Positions 1 to 7,623 of a stretch of DNA of 7,707 nt are shown in pieces. How positions within the stretch are numbered: the stretch's first letter is position 1; the number at the start of each line of letters is the position of its first letter. The notes beneath the pieces are model-generated. The model did not search any database, was not told the origin of the DNA, and was given only the letters and a program-made list of their open reading frames with translations. Origin of the DNA: Syntrophaceae bacterium UBA6255 (lineage in GTDB: Bacteria > Desulfobacterota > Syntrophia > Syntrophales > Smithellaceae); the NCBI GenBank assembly GCA_002441205.1, contig DJVN01000192.1, forward strand, positions 1-7,707, given 5' to 3'. The position numbers and the translations under genes are program-made.

Positions 1-129
1 CATTTCTATAACCGAAAACAAGTGCAAATAATACGCAATAATATTAGCATATTGAAGAGTAAGTTAATAAGTTAACAACGTCCCCTTGTCACTTGAATTG
101 TATATAGTCTGGGGAATGTTTTGTTATCT
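1..129. other. AT-rich 3' flank of the giant gene, no gene seen
   Basis: This short flank carries no frame that I can support. A weak inverted repeat, GTTAA-TAAG-TTAAC at 63-76, lies about 55 bases past the giant's stop codon. It is entirely AT-rich apart from single G/C pairs and is not followed by a T-run on the minus strand, so I do not call it a terminator. Confidence 0.5.
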
Positions 130-3100
130 TTATTGCCGGTCGTCATATTTAATCTCCGTGGTTTTTGATGCTTCTGTAGGTATGTCATGCAATACACTCA
201 AAACTTTACGAATGTTTTCCCGGTTTATTTCCGGCACGTCTGGAAATATGTCTTCTAGAATGGATTTAATTCGTGATAACGATTGCCGAACATCCTTATT
301 GGATGCCTTCATCCGGATTATGGGTTCCAGTATTGCAAAATTGCTGCTCCTTAAGAAAACGGCTGTCAGGCTGGGGACTATTTTATCAAGAACATTTTTT
401 GAGCATTTTTCATAATTAACGTGACTAAACTGTCTTTCAATTACATCGGTCCACTCTCGAATATCTGCCGCATATAATCGGTCCAACATTATTGCGCTGT
501 GTGCTAAAGCTGCAAATTGAACATCTTCATTCAAGTTGGATATTTCCCTCAGCAGATATTCATTCTCACGAAATACTTCTGCGCCATCCGGCATAGTACC
601 GCTTGTTAGCAAATATGTATAAAGTGAAACCAGAGGGATGATTATGTTATCAATGTCATTATCTTTTATACGAATTGGTAATTTGGATAATTCATTGTTC
701 AGATAGTCTGTTCTTACTACTTCTTCCGCTTTTGCAATGACGCCTATTTTATTCTTTCCCAGTAATTCAAGAGCATCTTCATAATACCTGCGCAAAAAAG
801 CAGGTGCAGATATTATAATTGACGTATGCCAAAGCAGCGACAATTGTCCAGCTTTGCTGTTATCGTTATATATCTGCCCCTCCCCGTAAATAATGCTAAG
901 CAGCAACGCATCAATAATACGATCACGTAGATTCGCATCTAATGCTGTTGTGGGCTTTTTAATTCCAAGAAATGGAGACGCTTCATTCGAGTTGTCTGGC
1001 TTGAGCAGTGATAAGCAGCATGTTGAAAGAAGGTGGTTTGCCATCAACGTTTTATAACGATTCATCGAGAAGTATTTTCGTTTATCTGTAAAAAGATGCC
1101 GAAGGCTGATTTTACGTTCTTCCCTTTCTATTCTTCTTTCGATATCCGCCAACCATAAGTGACGTGGTCGCAGAGTTTGTCTTTCAGAAAACGAGTTTAT
1201 AGCGATAACAAATTTTCTTGCCATCCACCAAGCTGTTAATATCTTTCTTTCCTCATCCATGTTTTCGATATCATATAAGTCAAGATATCTTATGAAATAA
1301 CGTGCCAGAAATTGATGCATGCTCCATAGTGTTTTGATTATTTTCGGGTTCTGTTTTTGAGGGGTCATTATGTCATTTGAAATCAGCACTTCCAGACATT
1401 CATCAAGTAAACTGTAAAACGTAGTGTTCGTAAAAATATCGTTTTCTTCATTGGTTGCACTGGCTCTGGCATTAAGAATAATGTCAAGAGCCATTAAATA
1501 TGCGAGAGGATCAGAATTATTTTTCGCTAACCACTTCTTAGTTGCATGATACGAAACAGAACTTGAGTTAGGTCGGCTATGCACTTTATCGCCAGCAATT
1601 ATTTTGCTGATGACTTGCCATGGATTAAAGGGTGACGCTAACGGTATAAAAAATAAATTCTCGAGGTACCAATCAAATAAGTGCGGCAATAAATCATCAG
1701 CTTCGCCAATCGCTAAAACCGCGTCCCCAGCAATAATTTTTTCAATATTTAATGTGAATGTATTGGTTTCTGAAGGTGTTTTTAGTATGGAAGGTAGATC
1801 TTCTAATACAGTCTTTAAATCGGGCTTTATCAGATTTTCCCATATTTCATTTATGTCTTCTTCTGAGATATTAATCATAGGTATTGCGAAAGACATCTGA
1901 GAAAAGAGAGATCGTGTATAACGGAAGTCCTTCAATAATGACTGACGGCTGTTATACAGAGTTAAACGATCGCCATTTGCGATAGCGGTAACTAGGCTCT
2001 GAATAATTTGCTTTGTTCGCGAAGTCGAATAGTTATTACGTAGAATATCATTAACTGTATTCTGCCGTTCTTTTTTGGATACTGAACATATGGCTACATG
2101 AGGCATGAAGTATTTTTGTTCAGTTATTTTGCTAGACGGTTGAACAATCATTGGCCCATCAGGGATATACGCGGGCACTCTTTGACTAGATTCATCTCTT
2201 TGTAGGTCAATATCGCCATTTTCTGCATTGTTTGGGCGTTCAATATTTTCTATTGTTGCATTAGAAATTAGACCTAACTGTTCTAATATTTTAATTACTT
2301 GTACATCCACAAAAGGGGCTTTCTGCCAGCCTTTCCCATAGAATATTTTTAAAGCCTGCACTACCATGAATTTAATTATTTGTTTTTCGCGCTTTGATTG
2401 GTTTTGGGCTATTAATTCAAGATGATTCTTTAACACTTGAATCTGTTTTTCCTCATCATAGCCATATTGTTTAAATGTTGACTTAAGAAGCGCATGCAGC
2501 TTTTCAGGTTCGCGTATCCCTGTTGCGTGCACAAAAAGATCACCAAATATTAATTTTTCTTGAGCACGAATTAAGTTCATTCTGATATCTTGCCGATCAG
2601 TTGGGGGAACATCTGGCAAGAATTGTTCATAAACAACCTTTGTTATAGTTGTCCGTACATCATTGCTAAATGTTTCATCTTGCCAGATTTGAATTAATAA
2701 TTTCACCCAACAGCTAGACCATAAAGTATAGAGTTTAACCCCCAGTGGCATGGGCGGGTCAGTAGGTTCAAGGCCCATAAATAAGCCACGATCTTCCATG
2801 CATTTGCGACCATACTCAGCAATAGCAATTAAGGCAGCCCCAGGCGGGGCATTAATATATTCCTTTGCAAAATAAAGAAGCACTTCTTCATCAGGGACTA
2901 AGAAGCGATATCGCCATTTGCAGAGATCAAAAAAACATGAAGCATATTCTTCCAGACCAATGAATTTTTTGGCATACATATGCTTAAGCAGTGCATCTGT
3001 ACCAAATTGCTTGTCGGCATACTTTTCACTTCTTAGCATCTGAAGACAACGATCATCTGTCAATAACGGCAATTGTTTTTCTTCGGCATACTGCCAAGCA

Positions 3101-6100
3101 ATGAGATCAACTTCTTCACCTGGTGTTCGTATGGCTGTTTTTTGCTGACGCTTTAACAAGCTTTTTACGGGTTTGAATGTCGCAGATTCTTTGACGATAT
3201 TTGCCAAATCTTGCTGCCACTTGCCAACTTCTTCTCTGAATTGCATGCTATGTACGGCATTACGGATTTCATTTGCAGACCATCGTTCGATAACGACTTG
3301 CAAACCACTGTCATTTAGAATGTCTATGAGACCTTGACCTTCCATCACGTCAAGCGTAACATCAGCAATAAGAATCAGCGTTTCCTTATCTAATTCATTA
3401 AGATTAATTTTTTCAATTATCGGCAATTCACCATGAATAATACTTAACAGTTCATTGTATCTCGTTACACTTATCTTGCCTTTTGCATAAAGCCATTCAC
3501 AGATTTGAGAAAGTCTAATAACCTTTATGTTACGATCTTTATATTCCTCCTCTTTACCGTATGCATCTATAAGAATAAGCTTTTCAAGAGCTGCCAGCCG
3601 AACAATACGCTCGATTAATGTGTCGTAATTATTTTTATTTTCATCATCGGGATCGGGTGCTACCATTTCCTTTATGCGGCCTATATCCAATTTATCTTTT
3701 AGGGACTCATATGTTTTTTTACGCGATAGCTGGTGATGGGCAAAATGTTTTTGTTCCGCAGCCCAAAGAAAGTTTAATATTTCTGGATAATAAATGGTTA
3801 CGAAACGTTTCTGGATTCTCTCGAGTAGCCCTAATCGATGCAAAGTAATTAAGGCATGCTGATCAATGACTATTTCTTTTGCTTTTTCAGGTGCAGTAAT
3901 GGGCACTAGCTGTCGCCTTTTTTGTAAAAAAACAACTCTCATTCCATTGGTTGCGTAAATTGTGAAATCCGTCCATTCATCAGGTCTTCGTGACAACGTT
4001 ATATTCTGTGTTCTTACGCGCCAATCAAGATAGACAGGTATGTTATTATTCTTACAAAGCAATGATCTCGGTATTTGACCTTTTTTATAAAGCTCATTAA
4101 GATTTTCACGAAATAGTCGTTGTCGTCTAAAAATATCGATAAGCTGATCACTGGGTACGGCAGAAAATAAGTCATCTGGAACTTTGCCTTTTTGCTTCAA
4201 TTCTATCAACCTTTGCAATGATAAATTACTCGCAGCTTCATTGCCGGTTCGATATCCTAAGTCAACATGTCGCAGTAATAAGGGTGGCGCGTTTTCGATG
4301 TTTTTGAATGCGGTGTTTAGCAAATTGAAGGCTTTACTGTAATCATTCTTGATTTCATATATTTGACAAGCTAGTGCAAGACTCCTCAGATCTGTCTTTT
4401 CATCACCCTTAATGAAATTCTTTAATACATTCAATGCTTCATCATATTGTGCCATCCAAATTAAAGCTTCAGCCAATCCATTCGCATATTCTTCATTATT
4501 TGGTGCTATCTCTAGAAGTTCATACCAATATTGCGCAGCTTTTTTATAGTTATCGATAGCGCGTGCTGCTTGTGCCTTTAAGTGAAGTAGATTTTCATTG
4601 GATTCACCATACTCTTCTATTTCCTCGGCTAACTTAAGGATGCCAGAAGCGTCTTGATCAGGTATATGCGTTAAAACTGACAATAATCTTTCAGCTGTAG
4701 CGGGGTGCCACAGCATTTTCAGCGAACGTTCAAGCAACTTTCTTGCGCGATGCCATTTCTTACTTTTTGCCTCATGATTACCTCTCAGGAAAAGTGAATG
4801 TGCAAGTATCGTTTGATTGGGCTTTTGGCTTTCTATTTTCTTTAATTGCACCAAAGCAGTTTCTTCATTACCCATAATGTAAGAATAATAGGCTTCTAAG
4901 AATCGTCGTGTATTGTTTTCTCCAGGAAGCAATGTTTGAACTATAGCAATCGCATTTTCAAGGTGCTTCGTTACTTGTCCGATTTCGAATGCAAGACTTG
5001 AAAGTTCTTCTTTTTCATCATCCTCGACTGATAGGGTTGCTGCCTTTTGTAAAGCATTCCATACGTTATCATCATTCCCTCTAATTAATGATTCTAAATA
5101 AGCAACACATAGATACGCCCATGCCTCATTAGGGAAATCCTTTTCAGTTTGCCGAATGATTATATCCAATACATCATTAAATTTCTTACCGCGGTGTACG
5201 ACATATTCAACAAGTTCCCTGCGTAAAGGCCGCATATTAACTAACACTCTTGCTGCCGTATCGGCACGAGCAGTGTCGTTTAGTAGAGCTGCTGCGAGAC
5301 AATCAATTAACTTGGCCCGCTGCATAAAAAATGATTCGTTAATGCTTAGATTCGGCGTCTTCTTGTACAAGAAATCGAGATATTCGAGAGCATTTCGTAA
5401 GAGATCTTTACCTTCTTCTGTAATATCTTTCGGATAGATTCGTGATGCGTCAGATTTACCGGATATTCTGATTGCTCTATTATAAAGCGCTTCAGCCATG
5501 ATCGTATATAGTTTTTCATAAGAAATACCTTTTGGGGCAGGTGAAGTATCCGACTTACCCTTGTCCTGGCTGTCTTCGAATTCATTAATGGTTTTTTGTA
5601 ATAGTTCTTTTGCGCACTGTGTTTCTCCTTTATGAATAAGAACAAGCAGTGCATCATGCACCCATGCTGGATGCGGTGCGTTATTAGTAATGTAATTGTA
5701 TGCTTCATCATACTGTTGGGTATCTATCAATAAGGCTAGCTTAATAGATATTGTTTTATGATCATTTGAATGTTCTATTGATTCTATTGCATCTTTACCT
5801 TTACCTTCAAAGAACAGTAGTTTCGCTCTTACACGGAGAAGCCTTTCTTCCCATTTTTCTCGCTCTGCTACTTTTTTTAACGCTATATTAGCTTTTTCAT
5901 AGAAGGTTCTTGCCTCTTGAATAGCGCCTTTCTCACTGGTCATTAAAAATGTATCAGCAACCGTTAAATATCCTTCAAAAGACGATTCCGCCGATAGTGA
6001 TAACGATGGACTATCTAGATGTTTTATTAATTCTCTTACTCGCTCAACCATAATTGAAGGCGGTGGAAGCACACCATTTCCACGAACCCTTTCACATAGT

Positions 6101-7050
6101 TCTTTAGTCTTCTCTTCGATTAAATCACGAAGATTATTTGCGAGAAAATCTTCGTAATCCTGCTGTGCAAAACTTTTAAGTTCGTTCTTTGGATGTCGTT
6201 GCGAGTTGCTATTTATTAATTTATTTTTAACATCATGAAGCAACTGTTTTACATCTTCATAATCATCAATTGGAATGACGTAAAAACCTCTATCTTCAAA
6301 ATCCTGAATTCGCGCATTAAAATCATTTGCATCAATGTCATATTTAGATATGTCATCATAATCTGATTTTTGGGGTGCTTTTAAGATTATGTAAGGTTTT
6401 TTTCGATTCGTTCTATAAAGATTGATAATATAGTCGTCAGCTTGTCTTAGTCTTAGATCATCAAAGCTTGTGCCAATAAATAAGATAGTTTTCCGCACGA
6501 AAAGGGCATTAAGGAAATCTACAAACGATTTGTTCTTAGATTCATAGCTTGTATAGTCTGCTGATGATATTACAATAGATGTTGGCGAATTGATGTCCCC
6601 ATGTAGTTTGATGATGGTTTTTGCTGATTCATCGATGGTAGGAATGTCATTGCCATGAGAAATAATTTTGGGTGAATAACCGATCTGACGAAAGCTATCC
6701 TCTAAGATAGTATCATGATTTGTTGTAATAAATAAATTGACATCAAGTGATGCAATTTGTTTCTGCAATTCATTCTTGATTGTCGGTGATGTTCGTAAAC
6801 GATCGCATACTTCTTCACGAAATTTAATACCAACCTCGCGATCCAATCTCGAAGCAATACGTAACAGATCAGATTCGTTAGTCTTCAGTACAAACTTATC
6901 CGAAATCTCTTTTATCAATTTTTGCCAGGTTGGAAGCCCACTTGCAACAGAACATCCTGCACCCAAAAAAATAACTAAACTTTTTTTTGCAATTTCATCG
7001 GCAAGAACATTTACGGCAGCCTGCCATTTGGTTGATTCAGATGACTTCAT
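130..7050 (-). CDS. Giant SIR2-TPR-PIN-like protein, probable single-gene anti-phage defence effector
   Basis: Unbroken 2306-residue frame. Seen, in order: (1) SIR2 domain, about residues 15-275, with GAGCS (30-34) and SGLP (37-40) for NAD binding, TTNHD (109-113), KLHGD (148-152, candidate catalytic His150) and FIGTSFDD (191-198). (2) TPR-like helical pairs, about 360-980, clearest at 817-917. (3) A beta-rich stretch, about 1003-1050. (4) Two consecutive PIN-like units, about 1058-1203 and 1222-1375, with acidic residues D1063, E1090, D1162, D1315 and D1332/D1333. (5) About 930 mostly helical residues, unassigned. There is no signal peptide, membrane segment or Walker A motif, so it should be cytosolic. 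Known for the family: SIR2 defence proteins (ThsA, DSR1/2, Avs5) destroy NAD+ on infection. Inferred: the TPR and C-terminal parts sense the invader, SIR2 depletes NAD+ and the PIN-like pair may cut RNA. ATG at 7050 is chosen because it precedes the SIR2 fold by a normal distance; its ribosome site (GGGA, 10 bases away) is weak. SIR2 and TPR calls are firm, PIN-like moderate, the defence role inferred. Confidence 0.93.
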   Translation of the reverse strand: MKSSESTKWQAAVNVLADEIAKKSLVIFLGAGCSVASGLPTWQKLIKEISDKFVLKTNESDLLRIASRLDREVGIKFREEVCDRLRTSPTIKNELQKQIASLDVNLFITTNHDTILEDSFRQIGYSPKIISHGNDIPTIDESAKTIIKLHGDINSPTSIVISSADYTSYESKNKSFVDFLNALFVRKTILFIGTSFDDLRLRQADDYIINLYRTNRKKPYIILKAPQKSDYDDISKYDIDANDFNARIQDFEDRGFYVIPIDDYEDVKQLLHDVKNKLINSNSQRHPKNELKSFAQQDYEDFLANNLRDLIEEKTKELCERVRGNGVLPPPSIMVERVRELIKHLDSPSLSLSAESSFEGYLTVADTFLMTSEKGAIQEARTFYEKANIALKKVAEREKWEERLLRVRAKLLFFEGKGKDAIESIEHSNDHKTISIKLALLIDTQQYDEAYNYITNNAPHPAWVHDALLVLIHKGETQCAKELLQKTINEFEDSQDKGKSDTSPAPKGISYEKLYTIMAEALYNRAIRISGKSDASRIYPKDITEEGKDLLRNALEYLDFLYKKTPNLSINESFFMQRAKLIDCLAAALLNDTARADTAARVLVNMRPLRRELVEYVVHRGKKFNDVLDIIIRQTEKDFPNEAWAYLCVAYLESLIRGNDDNVWNALQKAATLSVEDDEKEELSSLAFEIGQVTKHLENAIAIVQTLLPGENNTRRFLEAYYSYIMGNEETALVQLKKIESQKPNQTILAHSLFLRGNHEAKSKKWHRARKLLERSLKMLWHPATAERLLSVLTHIPDQDASGILKLAEEIEEYGESNENLLHLKAQAARAIDNYKKAAQYWYELLEIAPNNEEYANGLAEALIWMAQYDEALNVLKNFIKGDEKTDLRSLALACQIYEIKNDYSKAFNLLNTAFKNIENAPPLLLRHVDLGYRTGNEAASNLSLQRLIELKQKGKVPDDLFSAVPSDQLIDIFRRQRLFRENLNELYKKGQIPRSLLCKNNNIPVYLDWRVRTQNITLSRRPDEWTDFTIYATNGMRVVFLQKRRQLVPITAPEKAKEIVIDQHALITLHRLGLLERIQKRFVTIYYPEILNFLWAAEQKHFAHHQLSRKKTYESLKDKLDIGRIKEMVAPDPDDENKNNYDTLIERIVRLAALEKLILIDAYGKEEEYKDRNIKVIRLSQICEWLYAKGKISVTRYNELLSIIHGELPIIEKINLNELDKETLILIADVTLDVMEGQGLIDILNDSGLQVVIERWSANEIRNAVHSMQFREEVGKWQQDLANIVKESATFKPVKSLLKRQQKTAIRTPGEEVDLIAWQYAEEKQLPLLTDDRCLQMLRSEKYADKQFGTDALLKHMYAKKFIGLEEYASCFFDLCKWRYRFLVPDEEVLLYFAKEYINAPPGAALIAIAEYGRKCMEDRGLFMGLEPTDPPMPLGVKLYTLWSSCWVKLLIQIWQDETFSNDVRTTITKVVYEQFLPDVPPTDRQDIRMNLIRAQEKLIFGDLFVHATGIREPEKLHALLKSTFKQYGYDEEKQIQVLKNHLELIAQNQSKREKQIIKFMVVQALKIFYGKGWQKAPFVDVQVIKILEQLGLISNATIENIERPNNAENGDIDLQRDESSQRVPAYIPDGPMIVQPSSKITEQKYFMPHVAICSVSKKERQNTVNDILRNNYSTSRTKQIIQSLVTAIANGDRLTLYNSRQSLLKDFRYTRSLFSQMSFAIPMINISEEDINEIWENLIKPDLKTVLEDLPSILKTPSETNTFTLNIEKIIAGDAVLAIGEADDLLPHLFDWYLENLFFIPLASPFNPWQVISKIIAGDKVHSRPNSSSVSYHATKKWLAKNNSDPLAYLMALDIILNARASATNEENDIFTNTTFYSLLDECLEVLISNDIMTPQKQNPKIIKTLWSMHQFLARYFIRYLDLYDIENMDEERKILTAWWMARKFVIAINSFSERQTLRPRHLWLADIERRIEREERKISLRHLFTDKRKYFSMNRYKTLMANHLLSTCCLSLLKPDNSNEASPFLGIKKPTTALDANLRDRIIDALLLSIIYGEGQIYNDNSKAGQLSLLWHTSIIISAPAFLRRYYEDALELLGKNKIGVIAKAEEVVRTDYLNNELSKLPIRIKDNDIDNIIIPLVSLYTYLLTSGTMPDGAEVFRENEYLLREISNLNEDVQFAALAHSAIMLDRLYAADIREWTDVIERQFSHVNYEKCSKNVLDKIVPSLTAVFLRSSNFAILEPIIRMKASNKDVRQSLSRIKSILEDIFPDVPEINRENIRKVLSVLHDIPTEASKTTEIKYDDRQ

Positions 7051-7051
7051 A

Positions 7052-7087
7052 CTAGATCAGTCCCAGTTGATATTGTGCTAACACCAT
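7052..7087 (-). CDS. Possible 11-codon leader peptide in front of the giant gene
   Basis: A short frame (MVLAQYQLGLI, stop TAG) lies in the presumed leader of the giant gene. Its stop ends one base before the giant's ATG (TAG-T-ATG), the arrangement expected if ribosomes ending here re-start on the main gene. An AAAGGA at 7101-7106 could serve as its ribosome site, but the 13-base gap is long. The only purine-rich site for the main start, GGGA, lies inside this frame. It could equally be chance: a frame this short arises easily. I see no attenuator hairpin and no biased run of amino acids. Confidence 0.22.
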   Translation of the reverse strand: MVLAQYQLGLI

Positions 7088-7112
7088 TAAGACGAAAGTA
7101 TCCTTTAAATTA

Positions 7113-7160
7113 CTTATATTAAAATTGCGTGAATAATACAACTTATTGAAAACAATGCAA
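7113..7160 (-). promoter_or_regulatory. Candidate sigma-70 promoter(s) for the giant gene
   Basis: Two overlapping sigma-70-like pairs are readable on the minus strand. One is TTGCAT (7155-7160) with TATTAT (7133-7138) at 16-base spacing. The other is TTGTAT (7136-7141) with TATAAG (7113-7118) at 17-base spacing. Either would start transcription roughly 55-80 bases before the giant's ATG. The region is AT-rich, so chance matches are possible, but it is the best candidate between the two genes. Confidence 0.38.
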
Positions 7161-7291
7161 GAAAAAATAGGGAAGACAGTGGATGTTGATGAGAAACAAG
7201 CGGGACGCCCCAAGAATTCTGACTCATGAGAAGTAAGACCATTTTCCTTAAAAATACTGGGTTACGCAAAATAAATGTGCCGTAATTATAA

Positions 7292-7306
7292 GACATTAGA
7301 AATGTC
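7292..7306. repeat. Perfect 6-base inverted repeat GACATT-AGA-AATGTC
   Basis: Two perfect 6-base arms are separated by three bases. The symmetry suits a dimeric DNA-binding protein or a tiny hairpin. It lies about 130 bases upstream of the candidate -35 of the giant gene, rather far for an operator. No regulator is encoded beside it other than the HicB-like protein, which lacks a visible DNA-binding domain. It may be chance. Confidence 0.35.
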
Positions 7307-7312
7307 GAATTT

Positions 7313-7334
7313 TGCCATTTTGCCCAAAAAGGCA
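7313..7334. repeat. Hairpin, 4+4 pairs with one mismatch and a 4-base loop, downstream of hicB
   Basis: TGCC-A-TTTT, loop GCCC, AAAA-A-GGCA folds into eight pairs around one A/A mismatch (T/T on the other strand). It lies 83 bases beyond the hicB stop. On neither strand is it followed by a run of T, so it is not a classic intrinsic terminator. It could still protect or end the hicB transcript weakly. Confidence 0.35.
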
Positions 7335-7416
7335 GTTACTTCTGAGGAATCGAATTCTAAGTTTCTCCGAGGGTCCAATCTTTCGCTTGACGCAATACAT
7401 ATCGAGTAATAGAAGT

Positions 7417-7623
7417 TCAGTCATTGTACGTTCCGATAAATTCGGTCTCCAGAGTTGGTTCGCCATCTTCCAAAAACATTTCGATCACTTCCTGGATATT
7501 TCCTTGCAATTCGTCCAGGGTTTCCGCCTGGGCGTGTGCTCCGCGAAACCCCGGAACAAAGCCGACATACAAACCTGTATCGGAACATTTTTCAATGTCT
7601 ACCGTATAAATCTCCCTTGCCGT
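7417..7623 (-). CDS. hicB: HicB-like antitoxin with ACG in place of a start codon (possibly decaying, no HicA seen)
   Basis: Reading from ACG at 7621-7623 gives 68 residues: AREIYTVDIEK, then TGLYVGFVPGF, GAHAQAETLDEL, QEVIEMFLEDGEP and FIGTYND, then TGA. This is the partial RNase-H-like fold of the short HicB family, which normally neutralises the mRNA-cleaving toxin HicA; such proteins are usually about 70 residues. A GGAG sits four bases before the ACG, exactly where an ATG would be expected, so one T-to-C change probably removed the start. An in-frame TGA at 7660-7662 leaves no ATG, GTG or TTG between. Also odd: Arg27 where the family usually has Pro in PGFPG, an abrupt C-terminus, and no HicA on either side. 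It may be translated weakly from ACG or be a dying orphan. It is richer in G+C than the giant gene. The family call is firm, function doubtful. Confidence 0.78.
   Translation of the reverse strand, partial: TAREIYTVDIEKCSDTGLYVGFVPGFRGAHAQAETLDELQGNIQEVIEMFLEDGEPTLETEFIGTYND

Larger units (their letters stand above)
7088..7416. other. Intergenic region between the HicB-like gene and the giant gene
   Basis: About 330 bases without a convincing gene. It holds the candidate promoter and two small inverted repeats (listed separately). Three short frames were seen: a 60-codon minus-strand frame ending at 7114 that runs through the promoter and matches nothing I know; a 24-codon plus-strand frame at 7155-7229 ending in an AGRPKN-like basic tail; and a 35-codon plus-strand frame at 7302-7409. 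None has a good ribosome site. Downstream of hicB, where a hicA toxin gene could sit, I translated the minus strand in all three frames and found no HicA signature (no G-S-H motif), so hicA is absent there or decayed beyond recognition. Confidence 0.6.

Noticed and set aside
63..76. Inverted repeat as a terminator for the giant gene
   Set aside because: The stem is short and AT-rich with no T-run after it on the minus strand.
5346..5711. 121-codon minus-strand frame and several plus-strand frames inside the giant gene
   Set aside because: They lie wholly within a coding region with clear domain motifs in another frame and have no independent support.
7155..7229. 24-codon plus-strand frame ending in an AGRPKN-like tail, reminiscent of an AT-hook or transposase end
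   Set aside because: Too short, no ribosome site, and the resemblance rests on six residues.
7114..7296. 60-codon minus-strand frame with a hydrophobic C-terminal half
   Set aside because: No ribosome site, runs straight through the candidate promoter of the giant gene, and matches no family I know. Its hydrophobic look follows from T-rich DNA.
7300..7416. A hicA toxin gene downstream of hicB, including an ATG overlapping the hicB stop (41-codon frame)
   Set aside because: The overlap is suggestive, but no frame shows the conserved HicA Gly-Ser-His core, and the frame is too short and unlike the family.
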